This document shows, in pieces, positions 33,541 to 42,903 of a stretch of DNA of 64,000 bases (position 1 is the stretch's first letter; every line of letters begins with the position of its first letter). The DNA comes from Micromonospora sp. HNM0581 (GTDB lineage Bacteria > Actinomycetota > Actinomycetes > Mycobacteriales > Micromonosporaceae). A program made the position numbers and the translations under genes. The notes below the pieces were generated by a model. That model did no database searches and was not told where the DNA came from. It was given only the letters and a program-made list of their open reading frames with translations. The DNA lies in contig NZ_JAASAD010000002.1 of assembly GCF_012726175.1 (NCBI RefSeq), positions 124,001 to 188,000 of the forward strand, given 5' to 3'.

Positions 33541-35763
33541 GTGCCACCGAGGTCTGAGCAACCGCGCCGGGACGCCGAAGGCTCCCGGCGCGGTTCGTCG
33601 CGGGCTGGCCGACCGCGGGCCAGCCAGCCCCACCCAGCCGGTGAGCGGGAGATGCCGCCGAGCCTCGGCGGCATCTCCGACGCCCGCGCCTACACCCCCC
33701 GGGGCCGCTCCGTCCGAGAGGGCGGTGCGCCGTCCGGCACCGGACGCGCGGAGCAGCGCCGTACCCCCCGCAGCAACCGGTCGCAGGATCCGTTCCGGCC
33801 GGCGCTACAGGTCCTCGACGGTGGCCGTGGCACCGCTGGCCGGTCGTCCGAGCGAGCGGCCCGTCGCGACAGCGGTGTCGCACGTGCCACGGTGACCCGG
33901 ACCGTCACCGACCGCAGCCCGCGCGACGAGCCTCCGGGCGTCCCCCGGCGGCGGGTGACCGGCGCGCAACCGCGTCGTGGGGACCGTACGCCCGAACGGC
34001 GCCCGTCGCGCAAGAGGCCGCAGCCGCCCCGACTGGCTGACCCGGGGCGCCGGCTGCGCCTGGGCACCGCGTTGACGCTGGCCCTCTTCGTCGCCGTCGG
34101 GGTGCGGCTCGTCGTACTCCAGACAGTCGACACCCCGGCGTACGCCGACGGTGGAATCGCCGACCGCACGACGACGGTGCAGCTGCCCGCGCCGCGTGGC
34201 GCCATCTACGATCGCTCCGGCGAGGCGGCTCTGGCCCACAGCGTCGAGGCCCGGTACGTCTACGCCGACCCGACCCGGGTCGGGGACATCGTGGCGACCG
34301 CGGCGGCGCTCTCCCCGCTGCTCGGCATCCCGGCCTCGGAGCTGGCCGAGAAGATGAAACCCCGTAAGCGCAAGGACGGCGTCGACTCGCAGTTCGAGTA
34401 CCTGGCCCGGGGGGTGGACATCGACCGGGCCAAGGAGATCATGGCGCTGAAGCTGCTCGGAATCGCTACGCACCGCGACGAGCGACGCGAGGTGCCCGGT
34501 GGGGATCTCGCCGCGAACCTGATCGGCTTCACCAGCCCGGACATGGTCGGGTTGGAGGGGCTGGAGGCGCGCTTCGACGACGTGCTGCACGGCGAGGACG
34601 GCCAGGCGGTCTTCGAGGTCGGCCTCGGCGATCTGGCGGCCCCCATCCCCGGCGGCTACAGCAGCACCACGAAAGCCAAGCCGGGTAGCTCGGTGGTGCT
34701 CACCATCGACCGGGACCTGCAGTACACGGTGCAGCGCATCCTCAGCGAGCGTATGCAACAGGTGCAGGGGAGCACCGGCGCCGCCGTGGTGCTCGACGCG
34801 CACACCGGCGAGGTGCTCGCGCAGGCCAGCCACCCCACCTACAACGCGGCGAAGCCGTTCCCGAGCGAACCGACCGATCGGGAGGACGCGGCCACCAGCT
34901 TCGTCGTCGACCCGGGCTCGGTGCACAAGCCGATCACCTTCGGGGCCGCATTGCAGGAGGGTGTGATCACCCAGGAGACGTCGTTCCCGGTCGCCAACGC
35001 CATCCGTAAGGGCGACACCTGGTTCCGGGACACCTACCAGGCCGACGGGCGGCGGATGAGCGTGGCCGGGATGATGGCCTACTCCTCCAACGTCGGCACG
35101 ATCCAGATCGCCGACGATCTCGGCCCGGATCGCCTGCTCGACTACCAGCGGCGCTTCGGGCTGGGAAAACCGACCGAGGTCGGGATGCCCGGCGAGGCGA
35201 GCGGCCGGCTGCTGCCGGTGCAGGAGTGGAGCGGATCGTCGTACGGGTCGGTGCCGATCGGGCACAGTGTGGACGCCACCCCGTTGCAGATGGCCGCCGC
35301 CTACGGCGCCATCGCCAACGACGGCACCTACATCCAGCCGCACCTGCTGAAGGAGACCATCGCCCCGGACGGGAAACGGACTCCCGCGCCCGCGCCGGAG
35401 ACCCGGCAGGTGCTCAGCCCGGACAACGCCGCGGCCCTGCGTACGATCATGGAGGCGGTGACCACGGTGGAGGACGCCACCGGCCTGGCCGCTGCCGTCC
35501 CGGGCTACCGGATCGCCGGCAAGACCGGAACCGGATGGCGGTTGGTGGACGGCAAGAAGCAGCCCGGTGAGGTCGCCTCGTTCATCGGGATGGCACCGGC
35601 GGAGAACCCCCGCTACGTCATCGCGGTTTTCGTGCACAGCCCGAGCGGTGGTGGCGGTCAGATCTCGGCACCGGCCTTCCGCGACATGATGACGTTCACT
35701 CTGCGTCACTTCCGGGTACCGCCGTCGACGCAACCGGCACCGACGTTCACCGCCTTCCCGTAG
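33541..35763 (+). CDS. ftsI: Septal peptidoglycan transpeptidase FtsI / PbpB (class B PBP)
   Basis: A 740-residue class B penicillin-binding protein. A very long Arg/Pro-rich cytoplasmic tail (about 1-170) precedes one transmembrane segment (about 173-195, LTLALFVAVGVRLVVLQTV), the pedestal domain and the transpeptidase domain. The active-site motifs are S460-V-H-K463, S515-S516-N517 and K661-T-G663. The enzyme crosslinks septal peptidoglycan with FtsW. The GTG at 33541 lies 3 nt after the ftsL stop. The unusual part is the length of the disordered tail, which parallels that of FtsL. Confidence 0.95.
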   Translation: MPPRSEQPRRDAEGSRRGSSRAGRPRASQPHPAGEREMPPSLGGISDARAYTPRGRSVREGGAPSGTGRAEQRRTPRSNRSQDPFRPALQVLDGGRGTAGRSSERAARRDSGVARATVTRTVTDRSPRDEPPGVPRRRVTGAQPRRGDRTPERRPSRKRPQPPRLADPGRRLRLGTALTLALFVAVGVRLVVLQTVDTPAYADGGIADRTTTVQLPAPRGAIYDRSGEAALAHSVEARYVYADPTRVGDIVATAAALSPLLGIPASELAEKMKPRKRKDGVDSQFEYLARGVDIDRAKEIMALKLLGIATHRDERREVPGGDLAANLIGFTSPDMVGLEGLEARFDDVLHGEDGQAVFEVGLGDLAAPIPGGYSSTTKAKPGSSVVLTIDRDLQYTVQRILSERMQQVQGSTGAAVVLDAHTGEVLAQASHPTYNAAKPFPSEPTDREDAATSFVVDPGSVHKPITFGAALQEGVITQETSFPVANAIRKGDTWFRDTYQADGRRMSVAGMMAYSSNVGTIQIADDLGPDRLLDYQRRFGLGKPTEVGMPGEASGRLLPVQEWSGSSYGSVPIGHSVDATPLQMAAAYGAIANDGTYIQPHLLKETIAPDGKRTPAPAPETRQVLSPDNAAALRTIMEAVTTVEDATGLAAAVPGYRIAGKTGTGWRLVDGKKQPGEVASFIGMAPAENPRYVIAVFVHSPSGGGGQISAPAFRDMMTFTLRHFRVPPSTQPAPTFTAFP

Positions 35764-35834
35764 TCGCCACCTGCGGTTCTACTCGATGGGACGGAGATTC
35801 AGGCGCGCCGTGCGGCCCGGACCGAGCGACCGGG

Positions 35835-35840
35835 TAGGGT
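35835..35840 (+). promoter_or_regulatory. -10 element TAGGGT for murE (near-leaderless)
   Basis: TAGGGT ends 8 nt before the GTG at 35849 inside the 85-bp ftsI-murE gap, suggesting an internal promoter of the dcw operon with a leaderless transcript. Confidence 0.45.
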
Positions 35841-35848
35841 CTGACGCC

Positions 35849-37366
35849 GTGCGCGGCAATCCTCGTCCCCGTACCGTGACCGGATTCCGGCTCGGTGACC
35901 TGGCCGCCCGGCTCGCCGTGGCGTCCCCTACCAGTGCCGACCCGATGGTGACCGGGGTGACCCACGCCAGCGGCGAGGTCCGACCCGGCGACCTGTACGC
36001 GGCCCTGCCGGGGGCCCGACGGCACGGTGCGGAGTTCGCCGGTGCGGCGGCGAGTGCCGGGGCCGTCGCGATGCTCACCGATCCGGTCGGTGCCGAGCTG
36101 GCCGCCGACAGCGGGTTACCGCCCCTGGTCGTCGCCGACCCCCGTACGGTGCTCGGCACGCTCGCCTCGGCCGTCTACGGTGACCCGACGGCGGGGCTGA
36201 CCGTGATCGGGGTGACCGGCACCGCAGGCAAGACGTCCACCGCGTACCTGGTCGAGTCGGGGTTGCGTGCCGCCGGCCACGTCACCGGCCTCATCGGCAC
36301 CGTGGAGACCCGCCTGGGCGACCTGGTGATCGACAGCGTCCGGACCACTCCGGAAGCGACCGACCTGCACGCCATGCTGGCCGCTGCCCGGGAGCGTGGC
36401 GTGACAGCGGTGGTCATGGAGGTTTCCAGCCATGCCCTGGCGATGGGCCGGGTCGGTGGGGTGCGGTTCACCGTCGGCGGCTGGACCAATTTCGGCTCCG
36501 ACCACCTGGACTTCCACGCCGACGCCGAGGACTACTTCGCCGCGAAGGCCCGCCTGTTCGACGGCCGGTGCGCCGTCGAGGTGCTCAACCAGGACGATCC
36601 GGCGTTGAAGTCGCTGTTCACGCCCGCGACGGTCGGTTTCTCCGCGGCCGGGGACCCGGCTGCCACCTGGTGGGCGGACGAGACGACCGGCGAGGGGTAC
36701 GCGCAACGGTTCACCGCTCACGGGCCGGCCGGGTCGGTGCTGGCCGCCCGGGTGGCACTGCCTGGCCGGCACAACGTGTCGAACGCCCTGCTGGCCATCG
36801 CCAGCCTGGTCGCTGCCGGGGTCGACCCGGCGACCGCTGCCGAGGGAGTGGCCGCCTGTGGCGGTGTGCCCGGTCGGCTGGAGTCGGTCGGTGTGGCCGG
36901 TGGGGTACGCGGGGTGGTCGACTACGCGCACAAGACCGACGCCGTGGTGGCCGCGCTGGCGGCGCTGCGGGAACTCAGCACCGGCCGGCTGATCTGTGTC
37001 ATCGGGGCTGGCGGCGATCGGGACCGGGGCAAGCGGCCGGCGATGGGTGCCGCTGCCGCTGCCGGCGCCGACGTGGTGGTGGTGACCGACGACAACCCCC
37101 GCAGCGAGGATCCGGCGGCGATCCGGGCCGAGGTGCTTGCCGGTGCCCGCCGTGACGGCGCACCGGCGCAGGTCATCGAGATCGGTGGTCGCCGCGCGGC
37201 GATCGGCGAGGCGGTGCGGCTGGCAACTCCCGGTGACGTCGTGGCTCTGCTCGGCAAGGGGCACGAGCGGGGCCAGGAGATCGCCGGTGCGGTTCACCCG
37301 TTCGACGACCGGACCGAGCTCGTCGAGGCGCTGCGGGGCCGCTTCGGAAATCTGGAGGGCCAGTGA
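35849..37366 (+). CDS. murE: UDP-MurNAc-tripeptide synthetase MurE (meso-diaminopimelate adding)
   Basis: A 505-residue Mur ligase. It shows the ATP loop GVTGTAGKTSTAYLV, the UDP-MurNAc binding TTPEATDLHAML segment and, at D415-N-P-R418, the DNPR motif that in characterised enzymes recognises meso-diaminopimelate. It therefore adds meso-DAP (or, in Micromonosporaceae, possibly a hydroxylated form made later) to UDP-MurNAc-L-Ala-D-Glu. The GTG at 35849 is chosen from the TAGGGT box 8 nt upstream; the frame is open to 35786. The stop overlaps murF (GTGA). Confidence 0.94.
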   Translation: MRGNPRPRTVTGFRLGDLAARLAVASPTSADPMVTGVTHASGEVRPGDLYAALPGARRHGAEFAGAAASAGAVAMLTDPVGAELAADSGLPPLVVADPRTVLGTLASAVYGDPTAGLTVIGVTGTAGKTSTAYLVESGLRAAGHVTGLIGTVETRLGDLVIDSVRTTPEATDLHAMLAAARERGVTAVVMEVSSHALAMGRVGGVRFTVGGWTNFGSDHLDFHADAEDYFAAKARLFDGRCAVEVLNQDDPALKSLFTPATVGFSAAGDPAATWWADETTGEGYAQRFTAHGPAGSVLAARVALPGRHNVSNALLAIASLVAAGVDPATAAEGVAACGGVPGRLESVGVAGGVRGVVDYAHKTDAVVAALAALRELSTGRLICVIGAGGDRDRGKRPAMGAAAAAGADVVVVTDDNPRSEDPAAIRAEVLAGARRDGAPAQVIEIGGRRAAIGEAVRLATPGDVVALLGKGHERGQEIAGAVHPFDDRTELVEALRGRFGNLEGQ

Positions 37367-38790
37367 TCACGCTCAGTCTGGCCGGGGTTGCCTCGGCGGT
37401 CGACGGTCGACTGGTCGCCGCCGACCCCGCCGGGCAGGTCACCGGCAGCGTGGAGTTCGACTCACGCAAGGTCACCCCCGGCGGGCTCTTCGTCGCCTTC
37501 GACGGCGAGCAGGTGGACGGCCACGACTTCGCCGCCGCGGCGGTGTCGTCCGGTGCGGTGGCGGTCATGGGTACCCGGGAGGTGCCCGGGGTGCCGATGG
37601 TCGTCGTCGCCGACGCGCTGACCGCGATGGGTCGGCTGGCCCGTGCGGTGGTGGACCGGTTGTCCGGGCTCACCGTGATCGGGTTGACCGGCTCCTCCGG
37701 CAAGACGACCACCAAGGATCTGATCGCCCAGCTGACCGCCAGGCTCGGTGAGACGGTGGCACCGCCCGGGTCGTTCAACAACGAGCTCGGGCACCCGTAC
37801 ACGGCGTTGCAGGCCGGACCGACCACCCGCTACCTGGTGCTGGAGAAGGGCGCGCGGGGCATCGGTCACGTGCGGTATCTCTGCGAGGTGGCGCCGCCAC
37901 GCATCTCCGTGGTGCTCAACGTCGGGGTGTCGCACATCGGCGAGTTCGGGTCGCAGGCGAACATCGCACTGGCCAAGGGTGAGCTGGTCGAGGCGCTGCC
38001 GGCCGACGGACTGGCGGTGCTCAACGCCGATGACCCGTTGGTGGACGCCATGGCCGCCCGAACGGTGGCCCGGGTGATCCGCTTCGGTGAGTCGGCGCAG
38101 GCCGACGTACGGGCCGTGGACGTGACGCTCGACGAGCGGGGGCGGCCCGCGTACACCCTCGTCACGCCGGAGGGCAGCGCGCCGGTGCGGCTCGGGCTCA
38201 CCGGTCGGCACCAGGTGGGGAACAGTCTGGCCGCGGCTGCGGTGGCCCGGGAGTTGGGAATGCCGCTGGCCGAACTGGCCGTGGCGTTGGGTGCGCTCGG
38301 GTTGGTCTCGACCCGTCGGATGGACGTCTTCGAACGGACCGACGGGGTGACCGTGATCGACGACTCGTACAACGCCAATCCGGCGTCGATGGCGGTGGCG
38401 CTACGGGCGCTGGGCGGCATCGGTGCGGGACGGCGTACCGTCGCGGTGCTCGGCTACATGGCCGAGCTGGGGGAGTTCGAGGAGCAGGGACACGCCGAGA
38501 TTGGTCGGCTCGCCGCCGACCTGGGCGTGGACCGGCTGCTCGTGGTCGGCGAGGCGGCGGCGCCGATCCACCACGGGGCGACATCGGTAGGTGACTGGGG
38601 AGGAGAGTCGGTGCTGCTCACCGATCAGGCGGCGGCCGTCGAGGTGCTGCGCAGCGAGCTACGGCCGGGCGACGTCGTCCTGGTGAAGGGCTCCCGGTAC
38701 CGGACCTGGGAGGTGGCCGACGCGCTGCGCGTCGACGCCGTCGGGAACGGCACGGGTACGTCGGCGTCGGCCGGAGGGGGCGCCGCGTGA
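37363..38790 (+). CDS. murF: UDP-MurNAc-pentapeptide synthetase MurF (D-Ala-D-Ala adding)
   Basis: A 475-residue Mur ligase with the ATP loop [20 protein letters not shown], the [11 protein letters not shown] and [15 protein letters not shown] segments and the MurF signature [10 protein letters not shown]. It adds D-Ala-D-Ala to the UDP-MurNAc tripeptide. The GTG start at 37363 overlaps the murE stop and the murF stop overlaps the mraY GTG, so three genes are translationally chained. Confidence 0.95.
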   Translation: MITLSLAGVASAVDGRLVAADPAGQVTGSVEFDSRKVTPGGLFVAFDGEQVDGHDFAAAAVSSGAVAVMGTREVPGVPMVVVADALTAMGRLARAVVDRLSGLTVIGLTGSSGKTTTKDLIAQLTARLGETVAPPGSFNNELGHPYTALQAGPTTRYLVLEKGARGIGHVRYLCEVAPPRISVVLNVGVSHIGEFGSQANIALAKGELVEALPADGLAVLNADDPLVDAMAARTVARVIRFGESAQADVRAVDVTLDERGRPAYTLVTPEGSAPVRLGLTGRHQVGNSLAAAAVARELGMPLAELAVALGALGLVSTRRMDVFERTDGVTVIDDSYNANPASMAVALRALGGIGAGRRTVAVLGYMAELGEFEEQGHAEIGRLAADLGVDRLLVVGEAAAPIHHGATSVGDWGGESVLLTDQAAAVEVLRSELRPGDVVLVKGSRYRTWEVADALRVDAVGNGTGTSASAGGGAA

Positions 38791-39920
38791 GGGCGGTAAT
38801 CGTGGCCATCGGGGTGGCCTTCCTCGTTTCGCTGTTTTGTACCCCGATCGCGATCCGGGTCTTCACCCGGCTGAAGGCTGGTCAGCCCATCCGGGCCGAG
38901 GGCCCACAGATGCACCAGGGCAAGAAGGGCACGCCGACGATGGGCGGCGTGGTGTTCATCCTGGCCACCGTCATCGCGTACGTGGCCGGTCACCTCGCCC
39001 TGACCACGCTGCCAGATGCGCAGATCGCCCAGGTCGAGCCGACCATCACGGCGCTGGTGCTGTTGGGGCTGATGGTGTTCTGCGGTGCGGTCGGCTTCAT
39101 CGACGATTTCTTGAAGGTACGCAAGCGGCACAGCGGTGGCCTGAGCGCCCGGGGCAAGCTGCTCGGGCAGATCCTGGTCGGTGCGGTGTTCGGGGTGATC
39201 GCGCTCTGGTTCCCGTCGACCATGACCGATGCCGGCGGGGTGGTGACCAACACCGAGACGGTCGGCAGCACCACGCTCAGCTTCATCCGGGACATCCCGG
39301 CGTTGGACGTCACCAAGATCGGCGCGGTGGTCATCTTCATCTTCGTGGTGATGGCGGCGACGAACGGCGTCAACCTCACCGACGGTCTCGACGGGCTGGC
39401 CACCGGTGCCTCGGTGATGGTGCTCGGCGCGTACGCGGTGATCGCCTTTTGGCAGTACCGCCACTGGTGTGCCGACCCGGCGTACACCGCCAACCCGGAC
39501 AACTACTGCTACACCGTTCGTGATCCTCTGGAGATCGCGTTGATCGCCGGGGCGGCGGCCGGGGCCTGCGTCGGCTTCCTGTGGTGGAACACCTCACCGG
39601 CCCGGATCTTCATGGGCGACACGGGAGCGCTCGGGCTGGGCGGGTTGATCGCCGGTATGGCGATGTCGACCCGTACCATCCTGCTCCTGCTGATCATCGG
39701 TGGCCTGTTCGTGATCATCACGATGTCGGTGGTGATCCAGATCATCTCCTTCAAGACCACCGGCAAGCGGGTGTTCCGGATGTCGCCGTTGCAGCACCAC
39801 TTCGAGTTGGCCGGCTGGAGCGAGGTCAACATCGTGGTCCGCTTCTGGATCATCGCCGGCATCGGCGTCGCCATCGCCCTCGGCCTGTTCTACAGCGACT
39901 TCCTGGCCAACATGGGCTGA
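38787..39920 (+). CDS. mraY: Phospho-MurNAc-pentapeptide translocase MraY
   Basis: A 377-residue integral membrane enzyme with about ten transmembrane segments. Conserved motifs are [16 protein letters not shown], the [20 protein letters not shown] loop with the Asp pair, [12 protein letters not shown] and [12 protein letters not shown]. It transfers phospho-MurNAc-pentapeptide to undecaprenyl phosphate, making lipid I. GTG 38787 overlaps murF. The gene that normally follows, murD, is absent; the next gene is ftsW. Confidence 0.96.
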   Translation: MRAVIVAIGVAFLVSLFCTPIAIRVFTRLKAGQPIRAEGPQMHQGKKGTPTMGGVVFILATVIAYVAGHLALTTLPDAQIAQVEPTITALVLLGLMVFCGAVGFIDDFLKVRKRHSGGLSARGKLLGQILVGAVFGVIALWFPSTMTDAGGVVTNTETVGSTTLSFIRDIPALDVTKIGAVVIFIFVVMAATNGVNLTDGLDGLATGASVMVLGAYAVIAFWQYRHWCADPAYTANPDNYCYTVRDPLEIALIAGAAAGACVGFLWWNTSPARIFMGDTGALGLGGLIAGMAMSTRTILLLLIIGGLFVIITMSVVIQIISFKTTGKRVFRMSPLQHHFELAGWSEVNIVVRFWIIAGIGVAIALGLFYSDFLANMG

Positions 39921-40121
39921 TCCGCCCGCCGCGGGCGGGTCAGGCGCCGGCTCGGACAGCACCTGACCGACCCGGACGTCCTGACCGCCGTGACCCGGGG
40001 GTGTCGGTGGCGCAGCGAAGGGTGGTCGACGCAAGTGCGACACGCCGACCGGGGCGTACCGCCCCGGTCGGGTGCCGGCAGCGGAGATGATGACCCTGTG
40101 GGGCAGGCGCGAGGAAGTGAC
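39921..40121 (+). other. mraY-ftsW intergenic region, position where murD is usually found
   Basis: These 201 bp contain no Mur ligase motif in any frame. A GC hairpin (CCGCCCGC at 39922-39929 paired with GCGGGCGG immediately after) follows the mraY stop, and the ftsW ribosome binding site GAGGAA is at 40111-40116. A GATGAT-n6-GTG pattern (40086-40100) is a weak leaderless alternative start for ftsW. Confidence 0.5.
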
Positions 40122-41615
40122 GTGACAGTGGGTCGGGCCCCGGCCGGTGGCCCTGCGGCGCCCGCCGACGCCGAGTCCACGTGGCGGGGGCTCGACGCGG
40201 TGGGGTCGTTAGCCGCGCTGCGGGGCCTGCTGTCCCGGCCGCTCGCCTCCTACCACCTGCTGCTGGCCAGCGCCGGACTGCTGCTGTTGATCGGGCTGAC
40301 GATGGTCTTCTCGGCAACAAGTGTGCGGGATTACGCCGAGGGCGGGAACGCCTCGGCGTCGCTGACCAAGCAGGCGATCTTCGCGGTTGTCGGCGTCGTC
40401 GCCTTCTGGGCCTGCCAGCGTCTGCCGGGGAGCACCTACCGGGCCCTGGGACGCCCGATCCTGGCGGTCGCGGTGGGGCTGCTGGTGCTGCTGAACCTGC
40501 TCGGGGCGTACGGACGCCTGACGAATGGCGACGCGAAGATCGGCCCGCTGGAGGCCGACCTGCTCTGGTTGTACATCGGCGGAGTCAGCTTGCAGCCCTC
40601 CGAGTTGGCGAAGTTCGCGCTGGTGCTCTGGGGCGCGCACGTGCTGGCCCGCAAAGGCGCGGCGCTGGGCTGGTGGCGGGAGTTGGCCACCCCACTGTTC
40701 CCGGTCGTGGGGCTGCTCTTCGTCCTGGTCGGCTACAACGACCTGGGCAGCATGCTCTGCCTGCTGGCCCTGGTCGTGGGGTTGCTCTGGGCGGCCGGGG
40801 TCCGGCTGCGGGTCTTCGCCGCGCTCAGCGCGATCGGGCTGCTCGGCATCGGTCTGCTGGTCGCGGTGGCCTCCCTCGGTGCCGGTTCCGGTGTACGCGG
40901 CGAGGAGAACTACCGCCTGGCCAGGCTCACCGTCTTCATCGACCCACCGCCGCTCGACGCCTGCAAGGACACGCTCTGCTACCAGATGGTCCAGGCCCGT
41001 TACGCCATCGTCAACGGTGGCTGGTTCGGTACCGGCTTGGGTCAGGGGCGGACCAAGTGGGCCTGGTTGCCGGCTGCGGAGAACGACTTCATCTTCGCGG
41101 TGATCGCCGAGGAACTGGGCGTGGTCGGCTGTGCCGTGATCGTCACCCTGTTCGCGGTGCTCGGCTACACCGGCCTGCGTATCGCCCGCCGGCTCGACGA
41201 CCCGTTCCGCCGACTGGCGGCGGCCGGCGCCACCGCCTGGCTCGTCGGTCAGGCGTTCATCAACATCGGCGGGGTGATCGGGCTGCTGCCGCTGACCGGC
41301 GTACCACTGCCCTTCATCTCCGACGGCGGTAGCGCCCTGGTGGTCACCCTCGCGGCGGTCGGCATGCTTGCCTCGTTCGCCCGCGCGGAACCGGATGCGG
41401 CCCGGGCTCTGCATGCCCGTCCGCCGGCCCGATGGGTCCGACTAGTGTGGGCACCGTTGCCGCCGCTTCCCGGCCGGCGTCGCGCGGCGCCGCCGCCGAC
41501 CGCCCGGGGTCCCGTGCCCCGGGCACGCAAGCGGCGCAAGGACGACCAGGCCGCATCGCGTGGTGCCCGGGACGGCCGGGGCCGCGGCGGGGCGGCGAAG
41601 GAGAGGAGACGTTGA
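40122..41615 (+). CDS. ftsW: Septal peptidoglycan glycosyltransferase FtsW (SEDS family)
   Basis: A 497-residue SEDS protein with about ten transmembrane segments. Landmarks are LTMVFSATSVRDYAEGG, LQPSELAKFALVLWGAH, the GGWFGTGLGQGRTKWAWLP and AENDFIFAVIAEELG motifs and PLPFISDGGSALVVTLAAVG near the end. SEDS proteins polymerise lipid II with a class B PBP partner, here FtsI. GTG 40122 is favoured because GAGGAA lies 5 nt upstream; GTG 40098 is in frame. A basic, disordered 75-residue tail follows the last helix. murG starts on the last base of its stop. Confidence 0.93.
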   Translation: MTVGRAPAGGPAAPADAESTWRGLDAVGSLAALRGLLSRPLASYHLLLASAGLLLLIGLTMVFSATSVRDYAEGGNASASLTKQAIFAVVGVVAFWACQRLPGSTYRALGRPILAVAVGLLVLLNLLGAYGRLTNGDAKIGPLEADLLWLYIGGVSLQPSELAKFALVLWGAHVLARKGAALGWWRELATPLFPVVGLLFVLVGYNDLGSMLCLLALVVGLLWAAGVRLRVFAALSAIGLLGIGLLVAVASLGAGSGVRGEENYRLARLTVFIDPPPLDACKDTLCYQMVQARYAIVNGGWFGTGLGQGRTKWAWLPAAENDFIFAVIAEELGVVGCAVIVTLFAVLGYTGLRIARRLDDPFRRLAAAGATAWLVGQAFINIGGVIGLLPLTGVPLPFISDGGSALVVTLAAVGMLASFARAEPDAARALHARPPARWVRLVWAPLPPLPGRRRAAPPPTARGPVPRARKRRKDDQAASRGARDGRGRGGAAKERRR

Positions 41616-42721
41616 TGGGTCCGCTGCGTTCGGTGGTGCTCGCAGGCGGCGGCACCGGGGGGCACATCTACCCGTTGCTGGCCTTTGCCGACTGCCTGCG
41701 CCGGCACGACCCCGGCGTCCGGGTTACCTGCCTCGGCACACCGAAGGGCCTGGAGAACGAGCTGATTCCGCCGGCCGGCTACGACCTGCGCAACATTCCG
41801 GCCTACCAGTTGCCCCGGTCGATAAACATGAACCTCGTCCGTACCCCGGGCCGGATGTGGACCGCGGCCCGCGCGGCGGGCAAGGTCATCGACGAGGTAC
41901 GCGCCGACGTGGTGGTCGGCTTCGGTGGGTACGTCTCGGTGCCGGCCTATTTGGCTGCCTGGCGGCGGGAGATGCCGATCGTGATCCACGAGGTGAACGT
42001 GCCCCCGGGGGTGGCCAACCGGCTGGGAATGAAGTTCACCAAGCATGTGGCTGTCGGGTTCCCGCACCAGCCGGCGCAGGCGGAGTCGCTTCGCGACGCC
42101 CGGGTGGTGGGCGTGCCGTTGCGCCGCAGCATCGCCGGGCTGGACCGGGTGGCGATGCGCACCGCCGCGCGGGCCCACTTCGGGCTGCGTCCGGATCTGC
42201 CGGTGCTCTTCGTCGCGGGTGGCTCCCAGGGCGCCCGGTCGATCAACCTCGCGGTGGCCGGAGCGGCCAAGGAACTCGCCCGTAACGGCATCCAGGTGCT
42301 GCACGTCATCGGTGCCCGCAACGAACCGGTGTCCGTCCCGACCGACCTGCCCGTGCCGTACGTGACCCTGCCGTACCTGTCCGACATGGACGCCGGGTAC
42401 GCGGCAGCGGACCTGATGCTCGGCCGGGGCGGGGCGATGACCTGCGCCGAGGTGGCGGCGATCGGTCTACCCACCGTCTACGTGCCGTACCCGCACAGCA
42501 ACCAGGAGCAGAAACGCAACGCGTCGCCGGTGGTCGAGGCCGGTGGCGGTCTGCTCGTCGACGATGCGGAGATGACGCCGGACTGGCTCGAACGTACGGT
42601 GATCCCGCTGATCCGCGATCCGCAGCGGTTGCAGGCGATGGGCACCGCTGCAGCCGCCTACGGGCGGCGTGACGGCGACGAGGCGCTGCTCAGCTTCGTC
42701 CACGAGGCGGTGGTCCGGTGA
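41615..42721 (+). CDS. murG: UDP-GlcNAc:undecaprenyl-PP-MurNAc-pentapeptide GlcNAc transferase MurG
   Basis: A 368-residue GT28 enzyme. The N-terminal glycine loop is VLAGGGTGGHIYPLLAFAD, the C-domain loop is FVAGGSQGARSINLAV and the donor site is LGRGGAMTCAEVAAIGLPTV with the later HSNQEQKRNA. It converts lipid I to lipid II at the membrane face. ATG 41615 shares its A with the ftsW stop (TGATG) and follows GGAGAGGAG. Its own TGA (42719-42721) is supplied by the first unit of the downstream tandem repeat. Confidence 0.96.
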   Translation: MGPLRSVVLAGGGTGGHIYPLLAFADCLRRHDPGVRVTCLGTPKGLENELIPPAGYDLRNIPAYQLPRSINMNLVRTPGRMWTAARAAGKVIDEVRADVVVGFGGYVSVPAYLAAWRREMPIVIHEVNVPPGVANRLGMKFTKHVAVGFPHQPAQAESLRDARVVGVPLRRSIAGLDRVAMRTAARAHFGLRPDLPVLFVAGGSQGARSINLAVAGAAKELARNGIQVLHVIGARNEPVSVPTDLPVPYVTLPYLSDMDAGYAAADLMLGRGGAMTCAEVAAIGLPTVYVPYPHSNQEQKRNASPVVEAGGGLLVDDAEMTPDWLERTVIPLIRDPQRLQAMGTAAAAYGRRDGDEALLSFVHEAVVR

Positions 42722-42883
42722 GTGCGAGGAGTGAGCCGGTGTTGCGAGCCCCGCAGTCGCGAGCGGTGGGTGGCTTGGTGAGTGCGAGGAGTGAGCCGGT
42801 GTTGCGAGCCCCGCAGTCGCGAGCGGTGGGTGGCTTGGTGAGTGCGAGGAGTGAGCCGGTGTTGCGAGCCCCGCAGTCGCGAG
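42718..42883 (+). repeat. Tandem 60-bp repeat between murG and murC (2.8 copies)
   Basis: Units start at 42718, 42778 and 42838. The first two are identical over 60 bp, and the third matches for 46 bp before diverging. A unit begins GTGAGTGCGAGGAGTGAGCC and contains TTGCGAGCCCCGCAGTCGCG. As 60 is a multiple of 3, the reading frame is kept through all copies. It supplies the murG stop codon. A dispersed Micromonosporaceae repeat is my recollection and is unverified. Confidence 0.95.
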
Positions 42884-42903
42884 TGAAGGGTCGGTCCCGA
42901 TGA
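42718..42903 (+). CDS. Possible 61-residue repeat microprotein between murG and murC
   Basis: The tandem repeat is an open frame from GTG 42718 to TGA 42901-42903. It overlaps murG at GTGA and murC at ATGA, the coupling geometry used by real genes in this cluster. The predicted peptide repeats the 20-residue unit MSARSEPVLRAPQSRAVGGL (V in place of M in later copies) and ends VKGRSR. It is basic, with no membrane segment or known motif. It could be a true microprotein, a translational bridge that delivers ribosomes to murC, or a fortuitous frame in a mobile repeat. Confidence 0.4.
   Translation: MSARSEPVLRAPQSRAVGGLVSARSEPVLRAPQSRAVGGLVSARSEPVLRAPQSRVKGRSR

Noticed and set aside
35226..37155. 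Additional plus-strand frames inside ftsI and murE
   Set aside because: They overlap the real genes completely and have Arg/Gly-rich shadow composition without motifs.
39921..40121. Decayed murD remnant
   Set aside because: No Mur ligase motif is recognisable in any frame of this 201-bp gap, so loss or relocation is not supported by a relic.
42718..42883. CRISPR array
   Set aside because: The repeats are contiguous with no spacers and a 60-bp period, and no cas genes are present.
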